From positions 2,079,673 to 2,143,672 of the forward strand of contig NZ_LT559262.1 in the NCBI RefSeq assembly GCF_900083545.1: a stretch of 64,000 nucleotides of DNA, given 5' to 3'. This stretch comes from Alistipes provencensis. Lineage in GTDB: Bacteria; Bacteroidota; Bacteroidia; Bacteroidales; Rikenellaceae. Shown here one piece after another: positions 52,737-62,089 of this stretch; positions within the stretch are counted from its first letter, which is position 1, and each line of letters opens with the position of its first letter. A program made the position numbers and the translations under genes. The notes under the pieces were generated by a model that ran no database searches, had not been told where the DNA came from, and saw only the letters and a program-made list of their open reading frames with translations.

Positions 52737-52960
52737 ATACGCACGGTTTATTGGACGCGGGGCCGGTTTTATCTCTCGGTGTGTAGTATGTCATTGGTAT
52801 GCAGTGTGTTGTATCTTTTCGGGCGGGGCCGGCCGCAGGAGGTATTGATACGAGGGTGCAGAATATTTTGATTTTGGTCCGGGATTTGCCCGGTATTTGT
52901 TATCGTGTTGTGAGCGTGTGAACTACGGCGGCGCATGAAAAAAATGAAAAAATAATGCGG

Positions 52961-52995
52961 TTTGTTGGCGGATATGTAAATAAAACGTATATTTG
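52961..52995 (+). promoter_or_regulatory. Promoter of the HU gene
   Basis: TATATTTG (52988-52995) fully matches the -7 box. TTTG (52961-52964) lies 23 bp upstream, slightly wide; GTTG at 52964-52967 would give 20. The 41-bp leader to the ATG is AT-rich. Between the porX promoter and this one (52737-52960) I see no other feature. Confidence 0.75.
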
Positions 52996-53036
52996 CAGTC
53001 CGAATTGAGCAGAACTTAATTTAAAATCATATAGAT

Positions 53037-53309
53037 ATGACAAAGGCAGATATCGTAAGCGAAATCGCTAAGAGCACCGGCGTTGAGAAGGTGCAGGTGC
53101 AGGCTATCGTCGAGGCTTTCATGGACAGCATCAAGACGTCGCTCACCCAGAAGAACAACGTGTATCTCCGCGGATTCGGCAGCTTCATCGTGAAGAAACG
53201 CGCCAAGAAGGTTGCCCGCAACATCTCGAAGAACACGACGATCACCATTCCCGAGCACAACATCCCCGCTTTCAAGCCCGCCAAGAGCTTCGCAGCGAAG
53301 GTGAAATAA
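53037..53309 (+). CDS. HU-family DNA-binding protein
   Basis: 90 residues, the usual HU/IHF size. The dimerising N-terminal helices are MTKADIVSEIAKSTGVEKVQVQAIVEAFMDSI, followed by VYLRGFGSFIVKKRAKKVARNISKN. The arm region ends ITIPEHNIPAFKPAKSF with the intercalating Pro. HU bends and compacts the chromosome. Which of HU-alpha, HU-beta or IHF roles it plays cannot be told. A strong promoter precedes it and a small basic ribosomal-type gene follows after 37 bp. Confidence 0.96.
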   Translation: MTKADIVSEIAKSTGVEKVQVQAIVEAFMDSIKTSLTQKNNVYLRGFGSFIVKKRAKKVARNISKNTTITIPEHNIPAFKPAKSFAAKVK

Positions 53310-53346
53310 TCACGGATAAATAAAGAACCTCTAAAATCTAAGGACT

Positions 53347-53436
53347 ATGCCAAACGGAAAGAAGCATAAGCGTCACAAGATGGCTACCCACAAGCGGAAG
53401 AAACGTCTTCGTAAGAACCGCCATAAGAAAAAATAA
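53347..53436 (+). CDS. 29-residue AURKAIP1/COX24 (mS38/bS22-like) basic protein
   Basis: A tiny ORF: starts MPNGKKHKRHKMATHKRKKR and ends in a run of basic residues with RHKKK. More than half of the residues are Lys, Arg or His. The KMxxHKRKKRLRKNRHKKK pattern is the signature of the AURKAIP1/COX24 domain, related to mitochondrial ribosomal protein mS38 and mycobacterial bS22. It is therefore probably a small-subunit ribosomal protein. It lies just after HU and ends before a terminator. Confidence 0.8.
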   Translation: MPNGKKHKRHKMATHKRKKRLRKNRHKKK

Positions 53437-53467
53437 GCAGGGTAGCACCTTTGTGCTAGACGATAGA

Positions 53468-53513
53468 TAAAGCTAAAGGGGCCCAGGGTTCTTTTAGCTT
53501 TACCTGTTTTTTT
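53468..53513 (+). terminator. Terminator after the HU - small ribosomal protein unit
   Basis: Stem TAAAGCTAAA/TTTAGCTTTA (53468-53477 with 53493-53502), 15-nt loop, then CCTG and seven T. A smaller hairpin TAGCAC-CTTT-GTGCTA precedes it (53443-53458). The following 53514-53702 before RNase G holds no feature I can support. Confidence 0.82.
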
Positions 53514-53702
53514 GCGATTTTCAGTTTTCAGGGTGTTTTATGTGTCCGCGCCGCTTGCCGGATGCTTTCCGATACCCGCCCCGGCCGGGATTCCCGGCAT
53601 CTATTTTTCCCATTGGAGTTCGCCGCCACTTCACGCCAAAATGCGGTCCAGTACTAATTTTCACACTCCGCGCCCGGAGCCCCGGTGCGCGATACACGAT
53701 AG

Positions 53703-55259
53703 ATGAACAGAGAATTAATCGTTAACGTAAACCCGACCGAGATATCCATCGCGTTGTGCGAGGACAAGGTGCTCGTCGAGCTCAACAAGGAGCAGTGCCA
53801 GACGGGATTCGCCGTAGGGGACATCTACCTCGGGAAGGTGCGCAAGATCATGCCGGGTCTGAACGCGGCATTCGTCAACATAGGGCACGAAAAAGACGCC
53901 TTTATCCACTACCTCGACTTGGGAACGCAGTTTCCCTCGCTGCAGAAGCTCGTCGCCTCGCAGCAGCCCGGAAAACGGGGCCTGCGGGTCGAGAGTATGA
54001 AGCTCGAGCAGCCTGTCGAGAAGACCGGGAAGATCGGCGAATACCTTCAGGTGGGGCAGCAGATCATGGTTCAGGTGGCCAAGGAGGCCATTTCGACTAA
54101 GGGCCCGCGCCTGACGGCCGACATTTCGCTGGCCGGCCGCAACGTGGTGCTGGTTCCCTTCACCTCGAAGGTGTTCCTCTCGCAGAAAATCCGCTCGGCG
54201 GACGAGAAGAAGCGCCTGAAACGCATCGCCGCGGCGGTGCTGCCGAAGAACTTCGGCGTCATCATCCGCACGGCGGCCATGGAGGCCAAGGACGAGGACA
54301 TCGAGCACGACATCCAGACCCAGATCGACCGCTGGCGCAAGACCTGCGCGGCGATCAAGAAAAATGCGGCGTCGGCCCCGGCGCAGTTGATGAGCGAGAT
54401 GAACCGGGCCAACACGATCATCCGCGACTCGCTGAACGGCTCTTTTTCGCAGATCGCCGTCGACGACGAGGCGATGTTCAACGACATCCGCAACTACATC
54501 CGCCAGATCGAGCCCGAGAAGGAGAAGATCGTCAAGCTGTACAAGGGCAACGTACCCATCTTCGACAACTTCGATATTTCGAAGCAGATCAAGTCGCTGT
54601 TCGCCAAGTATGTGTCGCTGAAGCGCGGCGCCTACCTCATCATCGAGCACACGGAGGCCATGAACGTCATCGACGTCAATTCGGGCAACCGCACCAAGGC
54701 CGAGGACAATCAGGAGCAGACCGCCATGGATGTGAACCTTGCCGCGGCGAAGGAGATCGCCCGCCAACTGCGTCTGCGCGACTTGGGGGGTATCGTCATC
54801 ATCGACTTCATCGACCTGCACAAGGCGCAGAACAAGCAGGCGCTGTTCGACGAGATGGTCCAACTGATGTCCACCGACAAGGCCAAGCACACGGTGCTGC
54901 CGCTGACGAAGTTCGGCCTGATGCAGATCACCCGCCAGCGGGTGCGCCCGGTGGCCGTCGAGAGCGTTTCGGACGTTTGTCCGACGTGCAACGGCACGGG
55001 CAAGATCGAGCCGACGGTGCTGCTGGACAAGAAGATCGAAAACCAGATATCGTTCCTCACGCAGGACCGCGGGCAGAAGTTCATCAAACTGGTGGTGAGC
55101 CCCTATGTGGCGGCCTTCCTCCGGAAAGGACTGCTGTCGCTGCGCCGTCGCTGGGAGTGGAAATACAAGGTGCGCCTCGAGATCGCCGAGGACCAGAGCG
55201 TCGGCATCGTGGAGGTGCATTACCACGACAAGAAGGACAACGACCTGATAACGAAATAA
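53703..55259 (+). CDS. rng: Ribonuclease G/E family endoribonuclease
   Basis: 518 residues, the size of RNase G rather than RNase E, with no long C-terminal scaffold. It starts MNRELIVNVNPTEISIALCEDKVLVEL. The S1 RNA-binding domain begins at VGDIYLGKVRKIMPGLNAAFVNIG. The magnesium-binding residues of the DNase I-like active site are Asp324 in VIDVNSGNR and Asp368 in VIIDFIDL. The Zn-link CPTC lies at 426-429. It matures 5S and 16S rRNA and processes mRNA. It is probably co-transcribed with mfd, which starts three bases after. Confidence 0.95.
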   Translation: MNRELIVNVNPTEISIALCEDKVLVELNKEQCQTGFAVGDIYLGKVRKIMPGLNAAFVNIGHEKDAFIHYLDLGTQFPSLQKLVASQQPGKRGLRVESMKLEQPVEKTGKIGEYLQVGQQIMVQVAKEAISTKGPRLTADISLAGRNVVLVPFTSKVFLSQKIRSADEKKRLKRIAAAVLPKNFGVIIRTAAMEAKDEDIEHDIQTQIDRWRKTCAAIKKNAASAPAQLMSEMNRANTIIRDSLNGSFSQIAVDDEAMFNDIRNYIRQIEPEKEKIVKLYKGNVPIFDNFDISKQIKSLFAKYVSLKRGAYLIIEHTEAMNVIDVNSGNRTKAEDNQEQTAMDVNLAAAKEIARQLRLRDLGGIVIIDFIDLHKAQNKQALFDEMVQLMSTDKAKHTVLPLTKFGLMQITRQRVRPVAVESVSDVCPTCNGTGKIEPTVLLDKKIENQISFLTQDRGQKFIKLVVSPYVAAFLRKGLLSLRRRWEWKYKVRLEIAEDQSVGIVEVHYHDKKDNDLITK

Positions 55260-55262
55260 GGC

Positions 55263-58200
55263 ATGGCAACTGCCCGCGAGCAGATGGCGCAGTTCGCCGC
55301 CGGGTCGAAGGCCCTCGGCAAGCTGTGCCGCGAATACAAAAACAGGAGTGCTACCGTCCACCTCGAAGAGCTGGTCGGCGGTGCTCTTTCGTTTTATGCC
55401 GCGGCGGCTGTGGAGAAGACCGGCGGCATACATGTCTTCGTGGCCGAGGACCGCGATGCCGCGGCCTACCTGATGAACGACTTCTACAACCTGCTCGAGG
55501 AGAAGCAGGTTTATTTCTTCCCCTCGTCTTGGAAACGTTCGGCGGCCTACGGCGCCGAGGATGCGCAGGGCGTCGTGCAGCGCACGGCGACGATGAATGC
55601 CGTGCGGGGATTTGCGGGGAAAGGCTATCTGGTCGTCTGCACCTATCCGGACGCCCTCGCCGAGCGGGTCGCCGATGCCGAGACGCTCCAGAAAGGGACG
55701 ATCGCCGTGCGGGTGGGCGACAAAATTTCGATCGAGGTGCTCGAGCAGGCGCTCGTCGACGCCGCTTTCACGCGGGTGGATTTCGTCTACGAACCCGGGC
55801 AGTATTCGGTGCGCGGCGGTATCGTCGACGTCTTTTCCTATTCGGAAAGCAAACCCTACCGACTGGATTTCTTCGGCGACGAGGTGGATTCGATCCGGCG
55901 GTTCAACATTTCGAGCCAGTTGTCGTCGGACAAGTTGGACCGTGTGGAGATCATCCCCGACCTGAACGTCGGGGCCCCGGCCGCGGCGAAGGTCTCCTTC
56001 GTGCGTTTTGCGGGTGCGGAGGCCGCCTACTGGTTCTACGACGCCGATTTTGTACTCCGGCGGGTCAACGACGTGCGCCGCAAGACGCTGGCGGACATGG
56101 AACATCCCGAAGAGATCGACTCGCTGCTCACGAGCCGCAACGGCCTCGTGGCCGACCTGACCGGGTGTCGCGTTTTCGCCTTGCGGGACAATCTGCCCGA
56201 ACGGCCGGCGGTGGAAACGATCCGATTTTCGACAGCCCCGCAACCGAAATTCAATAAGAATTTCGAGATGCTGGCGGACGACATGATCCGCAACGCCCTG
56301 CGGGGATACGACACTTATATTTTATCGGAGAACAAGGCGCAGGTCGAGCGTCTGGAGAATATCTTCCACCAGATCGGCCGCGGACAGGCCGTCGTGCGGT
56401 CGCTGTCGACGACCCTGCACGAAGGGTTCGTGGACAACGACCTGAAGCTGTGCCTCTATACCGACCACCAGATCTTCGACCGCTACCAGCGTTACCGCAT
56501 CAACGGCGAGATCCGGCGCGACGAGCAGATGACCGTCGCCGAGCTGAACCAGTTGCGTCCGGGCGACTATGTGGTGCACATCGACCACGGGGTGGGGCGT
56601 TTCGACGGGTTGGTGAAGATCGCCGCGGGCGACGGCCGCATGCAGGAGGCGATCAAGCTGGTTTACAAGGACGGCGACGTGTTGTTCGTCAACGTCCATT
56701 CGCTCCACCGCATTTCGCGCTACAAATCGGGCGACGGCGAGCCGCCGAAGGTTTACAAACTGGGCAACGGCGCTTGGCAGAAACTCAAGAACGCCACCAA
56801 GAAGGCCGTCAAGGATATTTCGCGCGAACTGATCGCCCTCTATGCCAAGCGCAAGGCTTCGAAAGGATTCGCCTTCTCGCCGGACAGCTACCTGCAGCAC
56901 GAGCTGGAGGCCTCTTTCAAGTGGGAGGACACGCCCGACCAGCAGTCGGCCACGGCGGCCGTGAAGAAGGACATGGAGTCGGACCAGCCGATGGACCGGC
57001 TGGTGTGCGGCGACGTGGGCTTCGGCAAGACCGAGGTGGCGATCCGCGCGGCGTTCAAGGCCGCCGTCGACGGCAAGCAGGCCGCGGTGCTGGTGCCGAC
57101 GACGATTCTCGCCCTGCAACATTACCGTTCGTTCACCGAGCGCCTGCGCAATTTCCCGGTGCGCGTGGAGTATATCAACCGCACCAAATCCACGAAGGAG
57201 GTCAACCAGATCCGCGAGGACCTCGCGGCGGGCAAGATCGACATTCTGATCGGCACCCACAAGATGCTGGGCAAGGGGATCGTCTTCCGCGATCTGGGAC
57301 TGCTCATCATCGACGAGGAGCAGAAGTTCGGCGTTGCGGCCAAGGAGAAGCTCACGCAGATGAGCGTCTCGGTCGATACGCTGACGCTCACCGCCACGCC
57401 GATTCCGCGCACGCTGCAGTTTTCGCTGATGGGCTCCCGCGACCTGTCGGTCATCTCGACCCCTCCGCCCAACCGCCAGCCGATCCTCACCGAGTCGCAC
57501 GTCTTTTCGGAGGAGATCATCCGCGACGCTATCGAGGCGGAGCTCGCGCGCGGCGGGCAGGTCTATTTCGTCCACAACCGCGTCGAGGACCTCGCGGCCC
57601 TGCAAGGGCTCATCACGCGCATCTGCCCGAAGGCCCGCGTGGCCGTGGGGCACGGCAAGATGCCCGCCGAGCAGTTGGAAAAACTCATCATGGACTTCAT
57701 CTACGGGGAGTTCGACGTGCTGGTCTCGACGACGATCGTCGAGAACGGCATCGACATTCCCAACGCCAATACGATCATCGTCGACAACGCCCAGAACTTC
57801 GGCCTGAGCGACCTGCATCAGTTGCGCGGCCGCGTGGGACGTTCGAACCAGAAGGCTTACTGCTACCTGCTCTCGCCGCCCGACGAACTGCTGTCGTCCG
57901 ACGCGCGGCGGCGTCTGCGGGCCATCGAGGAGTTTTCCGATCTGGGTTCCGGGTTCAACATCGCCATGCAGGACCTCGACATCCGCGGAGCGGGCAACCT
58001 GCTGGGGGCCGAACAGAGCGGGTTCATCGCCGACATCGGGTTCGAGACCTACCAGAAGATCATGAACGAAGCCGTCGCCGAGCTGCGCGCCGAGGGGCTG
58101 AACGTCCCGGGGCTGAGCGACGGCGAACAGGACGTGGTGGAACAGATGCATTTCATCGACGACGCGCACATCGACATCGAGGTCGAAGCGGCGCTGCCGG

Positions 58201-58601
58201 ACGCCTATGTGGCCCAGCAGGCCGAGCGCCTGAAACTCTACCGCGAACTCGACTCGACGAAGGACGAGGAGGCTTTGCAGGCTTTCGAGAGCCGTCTGGC
58301 GGACCGTTTCGGGCCCCTGCCGCGCGCCGCGAAGGAGCTGCTCAGCGTCGTGCGCCTGCGCTGGGAGGCCATCCGTCTGGGCATGGAGCGCGTGAAGGTC
58401 AAGAACGGGCTGATGATCGTGCATTTCGTGGGCGAGGAGAATTCGCCCTATTACAAGAGCGAGACCTTCATGACGCTGTTGCAGCGGGTTACCAAACACC
58501 CCGACCGATTTGTGCTCAAACAGCACAATAATCGGCTGGCGATGACCGTTAGGAATGTCAAAGACGTCGAGGACGCATACAAAACGCTGCAGCAACTTTG
58601 A
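55263..58601 (+). CDS. mfd: Transcription-repair coupling factor
   Basis: Mfd removes RNA polymerase stalled at DNA damage and recruits UvrA. The 1112-residue product has the N-terminal UvrB-like module (YFFPSSWKRSAAYGAED, then SVRGGIVDVFSYSESKPYRLDFFGDEVDSIR), the RNA-polymerase-interacting domain (LRPGDYVVHIDHGVGRFDGL), and the RecG-like translocase with P-loop CGDVGFGKTEVAIRAAF, box LIIDEEQKFGV, TATPIPRTLQFSLMGSRDLSVI and QLRGRVGRSNQKAYCYLL. The C-terminal TRCF domain is present. Length and order are normal. It overlaps coaX by four bases. Confidence 0.97.
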   Translation: MATAREQMAQFAAGSKALGKLCREYKNRSATVHLEELVGGALSFYAAAAVEKTGGIHVFVAEDRDAAAYLMNDFYNLLEEKQVYFFPSSWKRSAAYGAEDAQGVVQRTATMNAVRGFAGKGYLVVCTYPDALAERVADAETLQKGTIAVRVGDKISIEVLEQALVDAAFTRVDFVYEPGQYSVRGGIVDVFSYSESKPYRLDFFGDEVDSIRRFNISSQLSSDKLDRVEIIPDLNVGAPAAAKVSFVRFAGAEAAYWFYDADFVLRRVNDVRRKTLADMEHPEEIDSLLTSRNGLVADLTGCRVFALRDNLPERPAVETIRFSTAPQPKFNKNFEMLADDMIRNALRGYDTYILSENKAQVERLENIFHQIGRGQAVVRSLSTTLHEGFVDNDLKLCLYTDHQIFDRYQRYRINGEIRRDEQMTVAELNQLRPGDYVVHIDHGVGRFDGLVKIAAGDGRMQEAIKLVYKDGDVLFVNVHSLHRISRYKSGDGEPPKVYKLGNGAWQKLKNATKKAVKDISRELIALYAKRKASKGFAFSPDSYLQHELEASFKWEDTPDQQSATAAVKKDMESDQPMDRLVCGDVGFGKTEVAIRAAFKAAVDGKQAAVLVPTTILALQHYRSFTERLRNFPVRVEYINRTKSTKEVNQIREDLAAGKIDILIGTHKMLGKGIVFRDLGLLIIDEEQKFGVAAKEKLTQMSVSVDTLTLTATPIPRTLQFSLMGSRDLSVISTPPPNRQPILTESHVFSEEIIRDAIEAELARGGQVYFVHNRVEDLAALQGLITRICPKARVAVGHGKMPAEQLEKLIMDFIYGEFDVLVSTTIVENGIDIPNANTIIVDNAQNFGLSDLHQLRGRVGRSNQKAYCYLLSPPDELLSSDARRRLRAIEEFSDLGSGFNIAMQDLDIRGAGNLLGAEQSGFIADIGFETYQKIMNEAVAELRAEGLNVPGLSDGEQDVVEQMHFIDDAHIDIEVEAALPDAYVAQQAERLKLYRELDSTKDEEALQAFESRLADRFGPLPRAAKELLSVVRLRWEAIRLGMERVKVKNGLMIVHFVGEENSPYYKSETFMTLLQRVTKHPDRFVLKQHNNRLAMTVRNVKDVEDAYKTLQQL

Positions 58602-59338
58602 ATTTGGTCGTGGACATAGGCAATACCCTTGTCAAACTCGCCGTTTTCGACGACGGGCGGCTCGTTGCACAGCATTGCGTGGAGCGGCTGCTGCCGCCGA
58701 TGCTCGACGAACTGCTCGGGGGCCGCAGGGCCGCCAAGGCCGTGGTGGCCTCGACGCGCGGCGAAGCGGACGACGTGGTGGAGACGGTGCGTCCTTTTGC
58801 GGATTACCTGCTGGAGTTCACCTCGCAAACCCCCGTGCCGATAGGCAACGCCTATCATACGCCCGAGACGCTGGGCCGCGACCGGCTGGCCGCCGCCGTG
58901 GGCGCCACGGTGCTCTACCCGGGCCGCGACGTGCTGATCGTGGACTTCGGAACGGCGGTGACGATCGATTTGGTGACGGCCGACAACACCTTCCGCGGAG
59001 GCTGTATCTCGCCGGGGATGAAGACACGCTTCCGGGCGCTGCACGACTATACGGCCAAACTGCCGCTGTGCGGGCCGACCGAGGACGAACGATTGCAGGG
59101 ACTCACCACCGAAGAGGCCGTCCGGCTGGGGGTGATGAACTCGCTGACCTTCGAAATAGAGGGGTATATCGCCCGGATGCGGGAAAAAATCGACGATTTA
59201 TGCGTTATTTTTACCGGCGGGGATGCGAAATACTTTGCGAAAAGAATTAAAAACACGATATTTGCAAATTGTAATCTCGTCTTTTGCGGATTGGATAGAA
59301 TATTAGAGTATAATGCAAGTGAAGAACACCTTGATTAA
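58598..59338 (+). CDS. coaX: Type III pantothenate kinase
   Basis: CoaX phosphorylates pantothenate, the first step of coenzyme A synthesis, and is insensitive to CoA feedback. It starts at a TTG that overlaps the mfd stop (TTGA), because the family N-terminus MNLVVDIGNTLVKLAVFDDG begins exactly there and no ATG fits. The ASKHA-fold motifs are DIGNT, VDFGTAVTIDLVT with the catalytic Asp region, and GGCISPGMKTRFRALHDYTAKLP. The end of the protein (FTGGDAKYFAKRI) is also typical. 246 residues is normal. The next gene starts inside its last 26 bases. Confidence 0.93.
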   Translation: MNLVVDIGNTLVKLAVFDDGRLVAQHCVERLLPPMLDELLGGRRAAKAVVASTRGEADDVVETVRPFADYLLEFTSQTPVPIGNAYHTPETLGRDRLAAAVGATVLYPGRDVLIVDFGTAVTIDLVTADNTFRGGCISPGMKTRFRALHDYTAKLPLCGPTEDERLQGLTTEEAVRLGVMNSLTFEIEGYIARMREKIDDLCVIFTGGDAKYFAKRIKNTIFANCNLVFCGLDRILEYNASEEHLD

Positions 59339-60692
59339 GCTGATTGTCGCGGCCGTGGCGATAGTCCCCGCTGCCGTTGCAGCCCAGACAAGCAGTATTA
59401 ACGCATTCTCGCCCTATACGATGTACGGCATCGGCGAACAGAACACCCCCGGTACGCTGTCGATGCGCTCGATGGGCGGTGCGGGTGTGGCCATGCGTAT
59501 GCCGGGTACGCTCAACCTGCTCAATCCCGCGGCGTACAGCGCGGCTCCGCAGAAGACCTTCCTCTTCAACTTCGGGTTGGAGGGACAGAACTACTACAAC
59601 TCGCAGAAGGTGGCCGGGGAGTCCAAGCGTACGGCGTACAATACGTTCAACTTCCACGACATCGCCTTTCAGATGCCGCTGGCCAAGAAACTGGGACTGG
59701 GATTCAGCCTGACGCCTTACAGTTCGGTGGGTTACCGGACCAAGTACTACCACGAGTACGATCCGAACGACCCGGTGTACGGCAATGTGGGTAATATACA
59801 GTATAACTATCAGGGCGAGGGCGACGTGACGGAGGTGAAGCTCGGCATCGGCTGGGAGGTATTCAAGAACTTCTCGATCGGCGTGGCCGCCCAGTACTAC
59901 TGGGGCGATATCGACCGCACGTTCGTGATGACCCCGACGGCGATCGTCGGCGAAGGAACCTTTACCTCGACGGTGGGGACCGACAATTACAGCATCTCGA
60001 GCATCAAGGGGCAGGTCGGCGTGCAGTGGGCCGCGATCCAGAACCGGAAGCGTATTCTGACCGTCGGAGCCGCTTATGATTTCGGCGGGGACCTGAACCC
60101 GGAGGTGACCAAACAGCTCTACATCGGCGACCTTTACAACACCATCGTCAAGGGCGATACGACGCACCTGAAACTGGTGCTGCCGAGCCAGTTGGCTGCG
60201 GGACTTACCTATCAGACCGAGAAATGGGTCATCAGCGCGGATTACGTCTACCAGAACTGGGGCGGCCGCAACAAGGGTTACGAAATGACGGGCGTGAGCG
60301 GCAAGGGCGACGAAAAGACCTCCTACAAGGTCGCGTATACCAATACGAGCACGTTCAAGGTAGGTGTGGAATACACGCCGAACCGGTATGACATACGTCA
60401 TTTCCTGAAGCGCTGGTCCTACCGGGCGGGTTTCCGCTACGGCAGCTACAACCAGACCTTCAACGGCGACCGGCTTGCGCAGTACGCCGTGACGGCGGGC
60501 ATCGGGATTCCGGTGAAGCTATGGGCCGTCTCCGGAATCGACGTGGGTGTCGAGTACGGCCGCCGCGGTTACAACGTGGCCGACCGGTTGGGACTGGTCC
60601 GGCAGCAGTATTTCAAATTCGCGGTGGGCTTCACGCTCTTCGCGGGTCAGGAGAACGGCGAATACTGGTTCATGCGTCCCAAATACGAATAA
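59313..60692 (+). CDS. Outer-membrane beta-barrel protein (OmpP1/FadL-like)
   Basis: 459 residues with a signal peptide ending PAAVAAQ. The mature part begins SINAFSPYTMYGIGEQNTPGTLSMRSMGGAGVAMRMPGTLNLLNPA, an arrangement common to FadL/OmpP1-like proteins of Bacteroidota, followed by alternating aromatic strands and a C-terminus AGQENGEYWFMRPKYE. FadL-type channels import hydrophobic compounds, but no substrate can be assigned. It overlaps coaX, so they are co-transcribed. Confidence 0.8.
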   Translation: MQVKNTLIKLIVAAVAIVPAAVAAQTSSINAFSPYTMYGIGEQNTPGTLSMRSMGGAGVAMRMPGTLNLLNPAAYSAAPQKTFLFNFGLEGQNYYNSQKVAGESKRTAYNTFNFHDIAFQMPLAKKLGLGFSLTPYSSVGYRTKYYHEYDPNDPVYGNVGNIQYNYQGEGDVTEVKLGIGWEVFKNFSIGVAAQYYWGDIDRTFVMTPTAIVGEGTFTSTVGTDNYSISSIKGQVGVQWAAIQNRKRILTVGAAYDFGGDLNPEVTKQLYIGDLYNTIVKGDTTHLKLVLPSQLAAGLTYQTEKWVISADYVYQNWGGRNKGYEMTGVSGKGDEKTSYKVAYTNTSTFKVGVEYTPNRYDIRHFLKRWSYRAGFRYGSYNQTFNGDRLAQYAVTAGIGIPVKLWAVSGIDVGVEYGRRGYNVADRLGLVRQQYFKFAVGFTLFAGQENGEYWFMRPKYE

Positions 60693-60730
60693 GACAGGCA
60701 AACAACACAAAACAAAAATTAATCTGACCG

Positions 60731-62068
60731 ATGAAAAACGTTAAATTCCTGCTTTCTGCCGTCTGCGCGCTCTTTGCAGTCGCGGCGATGGCGCAACAAG
60801 ATTTCAGCGACCCGAAGTATGCGGCTTGGGGGGATACGCCCGAGGAGCGTCAGCAGAACATTCTGAACAGTAACTTCCTCAAGGAGTCGTGCGACAACAA
60901 GGACTACAATGCCGCCGCACACTACCTCAAGGAGCTGCTCGACAAGTGCCCGAAGGCTTCGGAGAATACTTTCGTGCGCGGCACCACACTCTATAAGAAC
61001 AAGATCAACCGTGCCAAGAGCCTCGATGAGAAGAACATGTACATCGACTCGCTGATGCTGATCTACGACCTGCGCAACGAGTACTTCGGCGATCATCCGA
61101 AGCGCGGCACGGCCTACATCCTCGACCGTAAGGCCCGTGAGTACCTGATCTATAAGCCTGCCGACCGCAAGGGCATCCGTGAGGCGTTCCGTGCGGCCCT
61201 CGAGGCCGGCGGCGAGAGCACCGATCCCGAGACCGTAGTGGCTTATTTCTCGAACCTCTGCGACGACTACAAGAATACCGACGAGGTGATGCCCGACGAG
61301 ATTATCGCCGAGTACGACCGCCTGACGCCGTTCTTCGAGAAGAACCCCGAGGCTGCCGAGTACAAGAGCCAGTTCGACGCCGCATTCGGACTGAGCGGCG
61401 CCGCCAGTTGCGAGAACCTCGAGAAGCTCTTCCGCAGCAAGTTGGAGGCCAATCCCGATGACGAGGCGCTGCTGGCGCAGGCCGTGGGTCTGATGTCGCG
61501 TGCCAAGTGCGACGGCGACTACTACTTCTCGATCGCCGAGAAATACTATCAGGTAAAACCGTCGTCGGAGACGGCGATGTTTCTGGCTCAGGCATTCCAG
61601 AATAAGAAGGATTTCACGAAGGCCAAGACTTACCTGAACGAGGCGCTGGAGGTGGAGAAAGATCCCGCCGAGCGTCAGAAGCTGCTCGTGCGCATCGCAC
61701 TGGTGGGTCTCGTGTCCAATGACATCCCGGGTGCCGCCGCCGCTGCGCGTCAGGCCCGCGACCTGAATCCCGAGGACGGTGTTCCCTACTTCGTGCTGGC
61801 ACAGTGCTACGCTTCGTCGGCTGCGGCCTGCGGCGGGTTTACCGGACAGGCGACCTATTGGGCTGCTTACGACACGATGGCCAAAGCCGTCGAGCTGCTG
61901 CCGAGCGATTCGGAATACCTCGAACACGCCAAAACCTCGATGAGTGCATTCCGCAGCCGCTTCCCCAGCTCGGAGGAGTGCTTCTTCAACGAGCTTCAGG
62001 AGGGCGCACGCTACACGGTGAACTGCGGTACCGCTGCCGGTATTTCGACCACCGTGCGCACCCGCTAA
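60731..62068 (+). CDS. Periplasmic TPR-repeat protein of unknown function
   Basis: 445 residues with a signal peptide (KFLLSAVCALFAVAAMAQ). The rest is helical with TPR-type repeats, clearest in the C-terminal half (SETAMFLAQAFQNKKDFTKAKTYLNEALEVEKD; ARQARDLNPEDGVPYFVLAQCYASSA). Several Cys residues are present. Such proteins are conserved next to lptC in related genomes as far as I recall. A scaffold role in the envelope is plausible but not shown. It starts 38 bp after the outer-membrane protein gene. Confidence 0.78.
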   Translation: MKNVKFLLSAVCALFAVAAMAQQDFSDPKYAAWGDTPEERQQNILNSNFLKESCDNKDYNAAAHYLKELLDKCPKASENTFVRGTTLYKNKINRAKSLDEKNMYIDSLMLIYDLRNEYFGDHPKRGTAYILDRKAREYLIYKPADRKGIREAFRAALEAGGESTDPETVVAYFSNLCDDYKNTDEVMPDEIIAEYDRLTPFFEKNPEAAEYKSQFDAAFGLSGAASCENLEKLFRSKLEANPDDEALLAQAVGLMSRAKCDGDYYFSIAEKYYQVKPSSETAMFLAQAFQNKKDFTKAKTYLNEALEVEKDPAERQKLLVRIALVGLVSNDIPGAAAAARQARDLNPEDGVPYFVLAQCYASSAAACGGFTGQATYWAAYDTMAKAVELLPSDSEYLEHAKTSMSAFRSRFPSSEECFFNELQEGARYTVNCGTAAGISTTVRTR

Positions 62069-62089
62069 GCCGTTCCAACGGGGTTTCCG

